A stretch of DNA of 64,000 nt from Strigamia acuminata. Lineage: Eukaryota; Arthropoda; Chilopoda; Geophilomorpha; Linotaeniidae. The stretch covers positions 1 to 64,000 of the forward strand of contig CASHSZ010000065.1 of the NCBI GenBank assembly GCA_949358305.1. The letters run 5' to 3'. Every line of letters starts with the position of its first letter. Within the stretch, counting starts at the first letter, position 1. Below the pieces are notes generated by a model. It worked only from the letters and a program-made list of their open reading frames with translations, had not been told where the DNA came from and ran no database searches. Position numbers and translations under genes: made by a program. Shown piece by piece: positions 1-12,642 of this stretch.

Positions 1-54
1 TCTATCTATCTATCTATCTGTCAGTCAGTCAGTCAGTCAGTCAGTCAGTCAGTC
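1..54. repeat. TCTA/TCAG compound microsatellite
   Basis: About five TCTA units followed by about eight TCAG units make up the window's first 54 bases. The left edge may continue outside the window. Confidence 0.95.
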
Positions 55-2305
55 GGCTAAATTAAAATATGGTGGTCGGGGAAACCGACTATTTTCTCAC
101 CTTGCAGATAAAACGCTCGAACGTATCGATACACACGCGTGTTTCACGAAATGGAGTGTGGCGCAATAGATAAAAATCTTTCTTCCTTTTTTTGTTGCGC
201 GTCGTGATACCTTGACGTAACTGCGACAACGTGAATAGGTGGGGGGAGGGATTTTGGTACTGTAAGTAGTGCGAGTGTCTATTTTCAAACAAACGAGCGA
301 GTGGAGAGACGATTCACGCATTCACTCGACCGCCCGCCCGTGCGCGTGCGTACATTACATTAGCATGTGCACACGCGCACGGGCGGGAGACCCCGTGCAT
401 CGCCATCACTTTTTAATTTTTAACAAGCATGCGAGGTGGTCTTCATTGCGTTGTGTGAGTTTTCTGGACCAAACTCGACGTGTGTAATTGACCAATTTGT
501 TTTATTTTCACACAACGAACAGACGAATGAAGAAACAAACAAAGAAAGAAGCGGCATTCATTTAACACATACTTTGTCATTGTTTTGGCATTTTTGGCAC
601 GTCGAGACAGACTTAATCACGCCGTGCAGTTTCAAACTCTGTTTGGTTTTGTTTGGTTTGGGTTTTTCTTCCCCCCCCCCCCCCCCCTCTCCCCTACGTT
701 TTATTTGCATCTACAAGTATTTGCTTCTCATTAAATTACGTTTATTCATTTTCTCTTTCTTTCCAAATGGGTAAACAGAAGACCTCGGCTAGACGCGTGT
801 ACCCGGCGCGTTGTTACTACGCGCGCGACCGAAGTGACTGGCCCAGCGTCTTGACCAATTATTAATTCAAATGTTAATTTTTTATTTCGCTCTTCTTCTA
901 CCAACTGTCTTGCGCCGAGACCGCCGGTGTAGAGGCAGTGGCATCGCGCGCGGATTTGGTCGGACAGGATTGTCGCGGCCATCCGCTTCGCGTTTATGTT
1001 GGAGGACCTAAACTCGTTTTTGGACGATTGCCTTGGCGGTCGGTATGGTGGCGGAATCGACCACGGTGGCGGAATCGACCACGGTGGCGTGCAGGGAGAT
1101 GGAGATGGAGGAGCCCCGAAACCATCCGAGAAGCTTTGCGTGCAGTGGCGGCGGCCACCTCGGTGGCCACCGCAATCGAATGCGTCGTTGGATTTGTCAA
1201 TTTTTTTCTATTTTCATTCCAATTTTTACTCCAATTTTTTTATTCAATTTCTATTACAATTTTCATTCGATTTTTATTCAATTTTTGTTTCAATCTTTAT
1301 TCAATTTTTATTCAGATTTTCTCTCTAATTTTCGATTTGTTTTGTTTGTCTGTTTTGTTAAATAGAAAAATAAAATAAAATAAACAAATCTTTGGATTTT
1401 TTATGTGGGCGTGTTTGAGTGGCGGTGGAGAAAATGGGATTATCTAGACCAAAAGAGAGAACAACGTGAGCACCCTGTTTGGTTACGTAATTGCTAGGGG
1501 CCACGCACATTCCAAGAAGGAGGGTAATAAAGAAAGGTCGTGTAAAGGCGATAAAAAAGGTAGACGTTTTGTTCCGCAACATCGCCCAAACGATAGAATA
1601 AACAAGCGGACGGATGGGCAGGGAGAAGAAAAGCACGCGCGCGATCAAACGCGGTGGGTAAAATGTCAGTTGATTCTATTAGTCAGTCCTGGTCGAGGAG
1701 CATGCTGTCTTTAACGATTGAATCGAGGATGGCACAAAGGAGATTCCGTACCTTGTGTGAGACAAGGTCTCCCATTGAAATCTGAAAATTTAAATCTGCA
1801 GTGGTGCGCCCCTGTCGGTTGAGCGAACGATTGAGACGAGTGGTCGAGGTTATCCGCAGCAGCCAACTATTGTTTATTTTTTAACACACATCCATGTCTG
1901 CCCCTATTCATTGCGACGCGTCTAACCGACACATTTGGTTGGCCGGTGACTGCGCAACGCAGCGAGTCTGGGACATGAGACCAGACAGACACCGAAACCC
2001 TCCGGATCCCCGCGAAGGTCCGAAACGAACGGTTTGGAAGTGCTCGTGAATCTGGCGAACGCGGTGATATGAATTCGCGTCATTTAGGACGATGCGACGC
2101 GCACCGAGAGATGAAATTTAAATCGTAAACCGATCGAAACGTTTACGATCTTCGTTTCACACAACACCTAATACGACAATGCAATTAATGGTTGGAGTAC
2201 ACGATGTGAAATTAATTTCACGAATCGGGGAATCAATTTCTATTTTCTTCTCTCTACGTATCATTTTTATCCTGTAGTCTTTGTGCGTCTTTTCGTTTTT
2301 TCCTT
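55..2305. other. Unassigned region, no gene called
   Basis: This interval holds a C homopolymer tract near 670-687, a GC-rich block (about 760-1200) with open frames on both strands that conflict with one another, and T-rich low-complexity sequence at 1200-1340 made of ATTCAATTTTT-like units. Two copies of an 18-bp unit lie near 1045-1086. Possible short exons with plausible splice sites can be drawn on either strand, but none shows a recognisable domain or a consistent chain. Confidence 0.5.
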
Positions 2306-2520
2306 GAAATCAGGTTTTCGTGAAACCTGATCCTGGGGTTATCCATGCGTCACATCCGCCTGGTAGGTTATTTTTTCCTCGAAATCAGGTTTTCGTGAAA
2401 CCTGACCCTGGGGTTATCCACGCGTCACATCTGACCGGTATGTTGTTTTTTTCTTCGAAATCAGGTTTTCGTGAAACTTGATCCTGGGGTTATTCACGCG
2501 TCACATCCGCCCGGTAGGTT
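2306..2520. repeat. 75/76-bp tandem repeat, three copies
   Basis: Three successive copies start at about 2306, 2381 and 2457. Each has the core GAAATCAGGTTTTCGTGAAA followed by a CTGGGGTTAT and a GCGTCACATC segment. The core contains a short dyad (ATCAGGTTT facing AAACCTGAT), so each copy could form a hairpin. Function unknown. Confidence 0.9.
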
Positions 2521-3245
2521 CACGACGCGCGATCACGAGATAATATTGTTTGCCGACGCGCGCATCATATTCGAGCGTGCGTGTAGCCCGTTCCCCGCGA
2601 TCACATTGCGACGCAAAGTCGTCCACGACTCCAATGTGCATCCGCGCGTGGTCGCGCTGCAATACGGAATGCGCTCACGACTCCAATGCACGGTTTTTGG
2701 GCGTTTATTAAACATTTTTTGACGTTATTACGTGTGATCGCGCGTATATTTTGTTGACGAGAAAGAAAAAAAAAAATTCCTCAAAAGCCGGACCAAGGTT
2801 TCGATACAGTACGCTAATTTATCTTTTATTTTTGCAATGTGTGCGCGTCCAATACAAGCATAAAACTAGCGCGAGAATACCGCGATGGACGACCGATCGC
2901 AACTGCCGTTCCGCATGGCGTTTGTCCATCTCCCGACCTGAAAGGAGAGAAAAATAGAACGCCAATTCGGTCTCAGTCCTGCCAACGGGACCCGACAGTC
3001 AGTGGCTAAAAAGCACACCAGACAACAGGTGATACACGAAATCAACGACAGGTGTCCCAAACTTTTCACACAATCATGATTGTTCCACAAAGCCGAACCG
3101 AACACGACAAATAATTTAACAAACAAACAGTAATAACAACGATGTTAAACCACTTGTTTGATGATGAAATTGTACGACAACTACTATTTATTTATTTAAT
3201 TAAAACATAACAACACACGAAAGAAGAAATAAAGAAAAAGAAAAA
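2521..3245. other. Unassigned region
   Basis: No coding pattern, repeat family or RNA gene was recognised. Short open frames occur on both strands but have no supporting splice structure. Confidence 0.5.
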
Positions 3246-3332
3246 AATAAAATAAAATTAAATAAAATAAAATAAAATAAAATAAAATAAAATAAAATAA
3301 AATAAAATAAAATAAAATAAAATAAAATAAAA
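3246..3332. repeat. (AAAAT)n microsatellite
   Basis: About 17 AAAAT units lie directly downstream of the stop codon of the minus-strand gene at 3349-4784. Confidence 0.95.
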
Positions 3333-3348
3333 AATTCGAATGATCTGT

Positions 3349-4784
3349 CTAGTCGACATTGTCATCGTCATCATCTTCACCATCGTCACTATCACCATCG
3401 TCACTATCACCATCGTCACTATCAACATCGTCACCGTCGTCGTCATCATCAATTACCCTCTGAAAAGAAAGAAAAAATAAGAGAAACAATCAAAAAAGGT
3501 GGATGCGCACCAAACATGTTTACCGGTTGGCAGACCCGTTGCTGAAACTTGTACAGCGATTCGACAGACTTGATCGAAGTCAACGCCATCAAATCGACAC
3601 ACTGAAAATTATCAAACAAAAATGAATGTACATGAAAGGTCGAAAAGTGGTCGCGCGCGTCATCGTGCGTTTTATTCTTACCTTGCCAGACAATTTCTTT
3701 AACACGGATTCGACCGTGTCCGCCGCAATAGACGATAAAAGAATGCCACCATCGCGCGTTTTCTCGGCGACCGGTTCGACATCATCCCGCTCCCGCTGCT
3801 CCCGTTCCCCTGATCTCGCCTCCGCCACCTCCACTTCACCCATAGCCACTTCAACTTCCGCTTCCACTCCATCCACGTCCACCTCTCTATCCTCCTCAGT
3901 TATCTCCACCTCCACTTCCATATCATACACATCTGTATCGACCCAGTCCAGGTCGCTTTCCATCCGCTTCAACTTCTTCTCCATTGATCTCAACCGACCT
4001 ATCATCTCCTTCCTGCCACGCCACCTCCAACCCATGTACTCTTCGATCCTCTCAATTCGTTTGGTTGTCCCCGTGAATCTCTTTGCTAGAGTCCACGCGA
4101 TCTGCCTGGCTTTTTTCACCGCCCCCGCCACCGTCTTTTTCTCGCGCTGCGGCGGTGGCAGCAGTGGCGACGCCTCTCCTCGACACGACTTGAAAGAGAG
4201 AAAAAAGACAAACGGATAAAAAAAAAAAAAAAAACAAAAAAAAAAAAAACGGATGAACAAATAAATAGATTGATGACAAATAAAGCAAACGAACGAATCA
4301 GTACCTCGTTAACTTGCGCCGGGTCTTCCATCTCTCCATCACCCACTAAACAAGCGCGTTTAGATGGAATAGGATCCATTTTTGACGGCGTGTCGGTCAA
4401 TGGCACAGCGGACGACAAATTCGATGTAGTCGTCGTTTCCTCTTCCCCATCCCCTCCAATCTCTCTGTTTTTCTCCGTAGCGACCTGTAAAAAAAGAAAA
4501 AAAAAAAAAAAAAAAAAAAAAAGTGAGGAAGATGGAGGTTATATAAATGAATAAAACCTGAACAAAGGAAAACGAATGGGACGTAAACTCAGTTTCGATC
4601 TCTGTTAACGACGGACGAAACGTCCAATGGACGTTAGTCACACGCATCACCTCGCTCACTCGCTCACTCATTCACTCATTCGCTCACTCACTCACTCGGG
4701 ACTGTACGTTTGACAAAAATTCGTGATAAAAATTACCCCAATTACATTAAAATCTTCTATCAATTGTGGTACTAAGGCGTCCAT
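3349..4784 (-). CDS. Six-exon gene, acidic-tailed charged protein of unknown function
   Basis: Exons read in order on the minus strand are 4784-4737, 4650-4558, 4484-4305, 4188-3682, 3601-3524 and 3459-3349 (48, 93, 180, 507, 78 and 111 bases). Each junction has GT-AG borders, every intron falls between codons, and the joined frame is open for 338 codons from ATG to TAG. The acceptors of exons 3 to 6 follow clear pyrimidine tracts. The start (MDALVPQLIEDF) was chosen because it is the first ATG of a phase-0 exon. The fourth exon is rich in Lys/Arg at its start (KKARQIAWTLAKRF) and then in Glu/Asp/Val. The last exon is almost pure Asp/Gly/Ser, an acidic tail of about 35 residues. No family was recognised; a nuclear or chromatin-associated role is only a guess from charge. 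The second exon's acceptor is the weakest call, because it lies in GAGTGAGC repeats. Confidence 0.75.
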
Positions 4785-4799
4785 GATGTCGGGTGGTTA

Positions 4800-4890
4800 G
4801 TTCTGCATCCAGGAGGCATAGACAAGACCAATCACGACTCTGCTCATTGTTGGCCAATCAAATCGCTTCGTACGATGGCGCCAAATTCGA
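4800..4890 (-). promoter_or_regulatory. Putative promoter with CCAAT boxes and an E2F-like site
   Basis: Just upstream of the start at 4784, two CCAAT boxes lie at 4828-4832 and 4854-4858 (ATTGG on the gene's strand), spaced 26 bases apart. A TTTGGCGCC motif (E2F-type) lies at 4877-4885. Paired CCAAT boxes with an E2F site are a known arrangement in cell-cycle-regulated promoters, so this is a hint that the gene is proliferation-linked. The inference rests on motif matches only. Confidence 0.45.
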
Positions 4891-5049
4891 TTGTTGGACT
4901 GCTTTCTATCGTGTTTTAGAGATTTTTGAGAGAAATCTTACGACGAGAAAACTCTTCTCTTTTTTTTTCCATGGAAAGACACACGGGTTAACCACCAAAA
5001 ATATTTATTTATTTATTTACGTGTGTTTTGTAGACGACGCGTCTTCTAT

Positions 5050-6300
5050 CGCGTGACACACGCGTGTAAAAGCTAAGTTCGCGCGTTCGACATGTGAATG
5101 CAAAACGTTGACCATACGTCGCCGCGCGCGTCGCCGCGCCGCAAGTGGACGAATTCCCCGAAATCGCGCGAACGCCGAAAGTTGAAAATATTCAACTTTG
5201 ACGCGCGCGACCACTCGTTGCCACCTTTGTTTTCCAGTGAAATCATTGATTTTTACATTGAAAACAGTCACATTCTATTGAAATGAATTGTTTTCACGTC
5301 AAAACAATACACGAAAAACAATACAAGAAAAAAAGAGTTCATAAACAAATACAATCCTTTCGACGGTGCGCGTGGAAATTACATGCCGCTCAATGCTCGC
5401 CTGCTGCGGCCGGGGAGATTGCAATTTCCCGTCGAGCAAGCAAACACAAAAACCCACCAAATTTTCAACTTTTCCCATTTTAAAAAACAATTAAATATTC
5501 TTTAAATTAATAATCAACAATGAAATACCAAAAAAAATCAATTCTTAAGCAACTTAACAATTTTTGTTTTTGTGCTGCATGGGAACCAAAAAATTGGTTG
5601 ACGCGAGCTTGTGACATGCGCTGCACAGCCTCGCGAATCCTAAGTGCGTCCTCAGCCATACGCGTCGGCCTTGACGCGCGCGTTTAGACGCGCACATGTG
5701 AACTTAGCTTTGTGCGCGTCCAGATGCGCTCGTCTAGACGACCGCGTCAGGGCCGACGCGTATAGTTGTGGATGCCTCTAGGATTCGTGAGGCTGTGCAG
5801 CGCGTGTCATAAGCGCGTCTCAATTAATTTTTTTTATTCCCATGCTGCACGTCGTTTTGAATTAACAATACTCGAAAATAGTCGTTTTAACTTTGAAAAT
5901 AATTGTTTTAATTTCGAAAATATTCGCTTTCATATCAAAGTGTCCATTCTCACGCTATATAATGTTTAATACGTAATTTTATTATAAAAAATTTCCAATG
6001 TATAAACTTTATTTCTGTTTTCAGTTTCCTGATATGATTAAAGAAAATCCTAAATATTATTTCCAAACATTTATCAAATTCTTTTCAAAAGCAGTTGTGG
6101 AGGCGTCTACTACGAACGTGTCATCGTGGGCGTCAAATTTGAATATTTTTAACTTTCTGCGTTTGCACGAATTCGCAGAATTCGTCCACTGGCATCGTGG
6201 CGACGCATGGTCGACATTTTGTATTCATATGTGACGCGCACTCTATTTACTCACGTAGAACACACGAATCGCGCGCGTCAACGCGCACATGTAAATTTAG
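5050..6300. mobile_element. Imperfect foldback palindrome (long-inverted-repeat element)
   Basis: The outer arms, about 5050-5230 and 6110-6300, match each other in inverted orientation; both contain GTGGACGAATTC and an AAAATATTCAA block. An inner inverted pair, about 5571-5690 and 5725-5850, is more similar: GCTGCACAGCCTC followed by CGAATCCTA on the left is mirrored on the right. Both outer ends carry an ACTTAGCTTT-like motif (AATTTAGTTT on the right) that also appears at the centre near 5700-5710. No transposase is present. This fits a non-autonomous foldback element, but I could not define target duplications. Confidence 0.65.
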
Positions 6301-6312
6301 TTTCACTGAATC

Positions 6313-7152
6313 GCGTACGAGTTTTTCTCTTTTTCAACGCGGAATCGTATTCGACTCGCTTTCTAGTCGAGTACGAGTTTTTCCCTTTTTCAACGCGAAA
6401 TCGTATTCGACTCGCTTTCGAGTCGAGTACGAGTTTTGCCCTTCTTCAACGCGAAATCGTATTCGACTCGTTTTCGAGTCGAGTACGAGTTTTGCCCTTC
6501 TTCAACGCGAAATCGTATTCGACTCGCTTTCGAGTCGAGTACGAGTTTTGCCCTTCTTCAACGCGAAATCGTATTCGACTCGCTTTCGAGTCGAGTACGA
6601 GTTTTGCCCTTCTTCAACGCGAAATCGTATTCGACTCGTTTTCGAGTCGAGTACGAGTTTTGCCCTTCTTCAACGCGAAATCGTATTCGACTCGTTTTCG
6701 AGTCGAGTACGAGTTTTGCCCTTCTTCAACGCGAAATCGTATTCGACTCGTTTTCGAGTCGAGTACGAGTTTTGCCCTTCTTCAACGCGAAATCGTATTC
6801 GACTCGCTTTCGAGTCGAGTACGAGTTTTGCCCTTCTTCAACGCGAAATCGTATTCGACTCGTTTTCGAGTCGAGTACGAGTTTTGCCCTTCTTCAACGC
6901 GAAATCGTATTCGACTCGCTTTCGAGTCGAGTACGAGTTTTGCCCTTCTTCAACGCGAAATCGTATTCGACTCGTTTTCGAGTCGAGTACGAGTTTTGCC
7001 CTTCTTCAACGCGAAATCGTATTCGACTCGTTTTCGAGTCGAGTACGAGTTTTGCCCTTCTTCAACGCGAAATCGTATTCGACTCGCTTTCGAGTCGAGT
7101 ACGAGTTTTGCCCTTCTTCAACGCGAAATCGTATTCGACTCGCTTTCGAGTC
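6313..7152 (+). repeat. 56-bp tandem array, forward arm (about 15 copies)
   Basis: A 56-bp unit beginning GAGTACGAGTTTTGCCCTTC is repeated about 15 times; the first two copies are divergent. Every unit contains a local dyad around CGACTCG..TTTTCGAGTCG. Because 56 is not a multiple of three and the unit lacks stops, all three forward frames stay open and give long artefactual proteins with a 56-residue period. No gene is called. Confidence 0.95.
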
Positions 7153-10100
7153 GAATACGAGATAGTCGATGACCCGTTCCCGGACTTTGACTCGTACGAC
7201 TCGTATTCGAGATGTATTCGAGATGTATTCGAATCGTATTCGAGTCGTATTCGAGATGGTCGATGATTTCCACTCGCTCGTATACGCGTTGTATACGAGC
7301 TCGTATTTTGATCGTAATCGTAAACGAATCGTTTACAAGTCGTATACGAGTTGTATACGACGTGTATACACCTCGTATACGAACGAAGTTTGGAAAATCC
7401 ACCGGATACTTACTACGACATGAAAACACATAGTAGTCACATACGTCTTATTTGGAAATTGTGTTTTCCCAAACTTCGTTCGTATACGAGGTGTATACAC
7501 GTCGTATACAACTTGTATACGACTTGTAAACGATTCGTTTACGATTACGATCAAAATACGAGCTCGTATACAACGCGTATACGAGCGAGTGGAAATCATC
7601 GACCATCTCGAATGCGACTCGAATACGATTCGAATACATCTCGAATACATCTCGTTTTCGAGTCGAGTACGAATTTTGCCCTTCTTCAACGCGAAATCGT
7701 ATTCGACTCGCTTTCGAGTCGAGTACGAGTTTTGCCCTTCTTCAACGCGAAATCGTATTCGACTCGCTTTCGAGTCGAATACGAGATAGTCGATGACCCG
7801 TTCCCGGACTTTGACTCGTACGACTCGTATTCGAGATGTATTCGAGATGTATTCGAATCGTATTCGAGTCGTATTCGAGATGGTCGATGATTTCCACTCG
7901 CTCGTATACGCGTTGTATACGAGCTCGTATTTTGATCGTAATCGTAAACGAATCGTTTACAAGTCGTATACGAGTTGTATACGACGTGTATACACCTCGT
8001 ATACGAACGAAGTTTGGAAAATCCACCGGATACTTACTACGACATGAAAACACATAGTAGTCACATACGTCTTATTTGGAAATTGTGTTTTCCCAAACTT
8101 CGTTCGTATACGAGGTGTATACACGTCGTATACAACTTGTATACGACTTGTAAACGATTCGTTTACGATTACGATCAAAATACGAGCTCGTATACAACGC
8201 GTATACGAGCGAGTGGAAATCATCGACCATCTCGAATGCGACTCGAATACGATTCGAATACATCTCGAATACATCTCGTTTTCGAGTCGAGTACGAATTT
8301 TGCCCTTCTTCAACGCGAAATCGTATTCGACTCGCTTTCGAGTCGAGTACGAGTTTTGCCCTTCTTCAACGCGAAATCGTATTCGACTCGCTTTCGAGTC
8401 GAATACGAGATAGTCGATGACCCGTTCCCGGACTTTGACTCGTACGACTCGTATTCGAGATGTATTCGAGATGTATTCGAATCGTATTCGAGTCGTATTC
8501 GAGATGGTCGATGATTTCCACTCGCTCGTATACGCGTTGTATACGAGCTCGTATTTTGATCGTAATCGTAAACGAATCGTTTACAAGTCGTATACGAGTT
8601 GTATACGACGTGTATACACCTCGTATACGAACGAAGTTTGGAAAATCCACCGGATACTTACTACGACATGAAAACACATAGTAGTCACATACGTCTTATT
8701 TGGAAATTGTGTTTTCCCAAACTTCGTTCGTATACGAGGTGTATACACGTCGTATACAACTTGTATACGACTTGTAAACGATTCGTTTACGATTACGATC
8801 AAAATACGAGCTCGTATACAACGCGTATACGAGCGAGTGGAAATCATCGACCATCTCGAATGCGACTCGAATACGATTCGAATACATCTCGAATACATCT
8901 CGTTTTCGAGTCGAGTACGAATTTTGCCCTTCTTCAACGCGAAATCGTATTCGACTCGCTTTCGAGTCGAGTACGAGTTTTGCCCTTCTTCAACGCGAAA
9001 TCGTATTCGACTCGCTTTCGAGTCGAATACGAGATAGTCGATGACCCGTTCCCGGACTTTGACTCGTACGACTCGTATTCGAGATGTATTCGAGATGTAT
9101 TCGAATCGTATTCGAGTCGTATTCGAGATGGTCGATGATTTCCACTCGCTCGTATACGCGTTGTATACGAGCTCGTATTTTGATCGTAATCGTAAACGAA
9201 TCGTTTACAAGTCGTATACGAGTTGTATACGACGTGTATACACCTCGTATACGAACGAAGTTTGGAAAATCCACCGGATACTTACTACGACATGAAAACA
9301 CATAGTAGTCACATACGTCTTATTTGGAAATTGTGTTTTCCCAAACTTCGTTCGTATACGAGGTGTATACACGTCGTATACAACTTGTATACGACTTGTA
9401 AACGATTCGTTTACGATTACGATCAAAATACGAGCTCGTATACAACGCGTATACGAGCGAGTGGAAATCATCGACCATCTCGAATGCGACTCGAATACGA
9501 TTCGAATACATCTCGAATACATCTCGTTTTCGAGTCGAGTACGAATTTTGCCCTTCTTCAACGCGAAATCGTATTCGATTCGCTTTCGAATCGTATACGA
9601 GATGGTCGATGATTTTTGTTTCCCGGACTTTGATTCGTATTCGAGTTGTTACGAGTTCGTATTTTGATCGTATTCGTATTCGAATCGAATTCGAATCGTA
9701 TTCGAATCGAATACGAATCGAATTCGAGTCGTATTCGAGATGGTCGATGATTTCCACTCGCTCGTATACGCGTTGTATACGAGCTCGTATTTTGATCGTA
9801 ATCGTAAACGAGTCGTTTACAAGTCGTATACGAGTTGTATACGACGTGTATACACCTCGTATACGAACGAAGTTTGGAAAATCCACCGGATACTTACTAC
9901 GACATGAAAACACATAGTAGTCACATACGTCTTATTTGGAAATTGTGTTTTCCCAAACTTCGTTCGTATACGAGGTGTATACACGTCGTATACAACTTGT
10001 ATACGACTTGTAAACGACTCGTTTACGATTACGATCAAAATACGAGCTCGTATACAACGCGTATACGAGCGAGTGGAAATCATCGACCATCTCGAATGCG

Positions 10101-10799
10101 ACTCGAATACGATTCGAATACATCTCGAATACATCTCGTTTTCGAGTCGAGTACGAATTTTGCCCTTCTTCAACGCGAAATCGTATTCGATTCGCTTTCG
10201 AATCGTATACGAGATGGTCGATGATTTTTGTTTCCCGGACTTTGATTCGTATTCGAGTTGTTACGAGTTCGTATTTTGATCGTATTCGTATTCGAATCGA
10301 ATTCGAATCGTATTCGAATCGAATACGAATCGAATTCGAGTCGTATTCGAGATGGTCGATGATTTCCACTCGCTCGTATACGCGTTGTATACGAGCTCGT
10401 ATTTTGATCGTAATCGTAAACGAGTCGTTTACAAGTCGTATACGAGTTGTATACGACGTGTATACACCTCGTATACGAACGAAGTTTGGAAAATCCACCG
10501 GATACTTACTACGACATGAAAACACATAGTAGTCACATACGTCTTATTTGGAAATTGTGTTTTCACAAACTTCGTTCGTATACGAGGTGTATACACGTCG
10601 TATACAACTCGTATACGACTTGTAAACGATTCGTTTACGATTACGATCAAAATACGAGCTCGTATACAACGCGTATACGAGCGAGTGGAAATCATCGACC
10701 ATCTCGAATACGACTCGAATACGATTCGAATACATCTCGAATACATCTCGAATACGAGTCGTACGAGTCAAAGTCCGGGAACGGGTCATCGACTATCTC
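7153..10799. repeat. Six tandem 612/624-bp units, each a large hairpin
   Basis: A 74-bp unique spacer (beginning AAAATCCACCGGATACTTAC) recurs at about 7396, 8020, 8644, 9268, 9880 and 10492, giving periods of 624, 624, 624, 612 and 612. Around each spacer, arms of about 150 bp are near-perfect reverse complements (GAACGAAGTTTGG on the left, CCAAACTTCGTTC on the right) and are dominated by GTATAC, CGTATTCGA and TCGTAAACGA motifs. The 612-bp variants swap a segment for TCGAATTCGAA-type palindromes. Open frames inside are repeat artefacts. Confidence 0.95.
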
Positions 10800-11480
10800 G
10801 TATTCGACTCGAAAACGAGTCGAATACGATTTCGCGTTGAAGAAGGGCAAAATTCGCATTCGACTCGAAAACGAGTCGAATACGAATTCGCATTCGACTC
10901 GAAAACGAGTCGAATACGATTTCGCGTTGAAGAAGGGCAAAACTCGTACTCGACTCGAAAACGAGTCGAATACGATTTCGCGTTGGAGAAGGGCAAAACT
11001 CGTACTCGACTCGAAAACGAGTCGAATACGATTTCGCGTTGAAGAAGGGCAAAATTCGCATTCGACTCGAAAACGAGTCGAATACGATTTCGCGTTGAAG
11101 AAGGGCAAAACTCGCATTCGACTAGAAAACGAGTCGAATACGATTTCGCGTTGTAGAAAGGGCAAAACTCGTACTCGACTCGAAAGCGAGTCGAATACGA
11201 TTTCGCGTTGAAGAAAGGCAAAACTCGTACTCGACTCGAAAACGAGTCGAATACGATTTCGCGTTGGAGAAGGGCAAAACTCGTACTCGACTCGAAAACG
11301 AGTCGAATACGATTTTGCGTTGAAGAAGGGCAAAATTCGCATTCGACTCGAAAACGAGTCGAATACGATTTCGCGTTGAAGAAGGGCAAAACTCGCATTC
11401 GACTAGAAAACGAGTCGAATACGATTTCGCGTTGAAGAAGGGCAAAACTCGTACTCGACTAGAAAGCGAGTCGAATACGA
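10800..11480 (-). repeat. 56-bp tandem array, inverted arm (about 12 copies)
   Basis: This is the reverse complement of the 56-bp unit found at 6313-7152, repeated about 12 times, with one shortened copy near 10850-10905. It closes the array symmetrically: forward repeats on the left, inverted repeats on the right, hairpin units between them. Confidence 0.95.
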
Positions 11481-12540
11481 GATCATTTTTTGATCTGGGT
11501 CGTGAATGCGTCCGTATGTCACGCGAAGGCGTGTTGGAGTCGATTCCGAGTTCGTATTCCATCTTGAACGCGCATTGGAGACGTAAACCAGTTTATTTTA
11601 CCCACTCTCGCTCGATCCCGCTTCATCGCTCCTTGTCGCTCCTGTGAAAAAAAATACATGAGAATGTGCAGAAATGAACCTTCCAATACTCACATGAAAA
11701 TTGACAACCTTGACACAAAACAGTCTATTGACACTCCCAACACCACCCCGGACGTTTTCCGGAAGAGTTTGGTCCACCCGGAATCCCCAGAATAGTCGCC
11801 CCCGAAATGCGGATTTCGCGGAAGCCAATCCGCGGAAAGGTTAAATGTGTCTGTGAATTACTCACTCTAGTTACAACATTTCTACAACGGAATGTTGGCA
11901 TGAAGAGGCGGGCAGTGTGTCTGTGAGTCTTCTACCCACTCTAGATACTTACACTAAATACAAGGTATTTCTACAACGGATTGTCGGAACGCAGAGAAGT
12001 ATAATATGTGCTCAAGTAATATCAGTATCAAACAAAAACAGAACAAGAGCGAGCTATATCCGTTTTGCAGGGGGATATATACTCGGTGAGGAGAATAGCT
12101 GTTCAGTGATCCAATGGGATCACTGGGCAGTCAAATCCATCCAATCCTAGGTCATAGGAAGTGGATACTCAGGACATAGTCTTCTACTAGGTCCAAAACA
12201 GGAACTGGATACGCAGGACACATTTTGGATTAAGTCCCTTTGACTATAATCCAAAAAGAGTCCAACTCACAGTGGGTGATGAAGGGTGACTTCACCAGGT
12301 GTAAAGTTTGCACATAATTCAATAGAATTATGTGACAAATAAATCAACTAGTATTAAAACATCCAAAAGTATTTAAAAGTGTATAAAGTCGCAGTGGAAT
12401 AAAATATAAATAGTAATTTATATTTTATTCATTCAAAAATTGTCGAAATTTGAAATTACCGCTAAAACGTATCAGCGCCATCTATTGGTGAAGTAATCGT
12501 CCTATACTAACAAAGTGTATGACAGTGTAACCGTCACAAG
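11481..12540. other. Unassigned region
   Basis: No recognisable gene, repeat family or RNA was seen. The sequence loses the CG-rich character of the array within about 100 bases. Confidence 0.5.
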
Positions 12541-12642
12541 CTGGATTTGCAACGGGAACAGCAAGCGCACGAACTCAAAGTGATGGAAATAAAACAGAAA
12601 CATGAACTGGAACTTGCGAGAATCAAGGCCAATATTAGTTAA
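12541..12642 (+). pseudogene. C-terminal coiled-coil coding scrap
   Basis: An open segment of 33 codons ending in TAA is rich in Glu, Lys, Gln and Leu (LDLQREQQAHELKVMEIKQ and onward), as in the C-termini of small DNA-binding proteins of the MADF or Myb/SANT-like type. A weak acceptor (CACAAG) precedes it. No upstream exon was found, so it is probably a gene scrap or a transposon-associated protein end. Confidence 0.35.

Noticed and set aside
996-1328. Gly/Asp-rich frame MLEDLNSFLDDCLGG
   Set aside because: It runs into T-rich low-complexity sequence, competing frames exist on both strands, and no splice chain could be confirmed.
6197-11562. Many long overlapping frames with FNAKSYSTRFRVEYEF-like repeats, up to 322 codons
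   Set aside because: They follow from a 56-bp stop-free repeat read in every frame and strand. The same peptides appear in all three frames, so no protein is implied.
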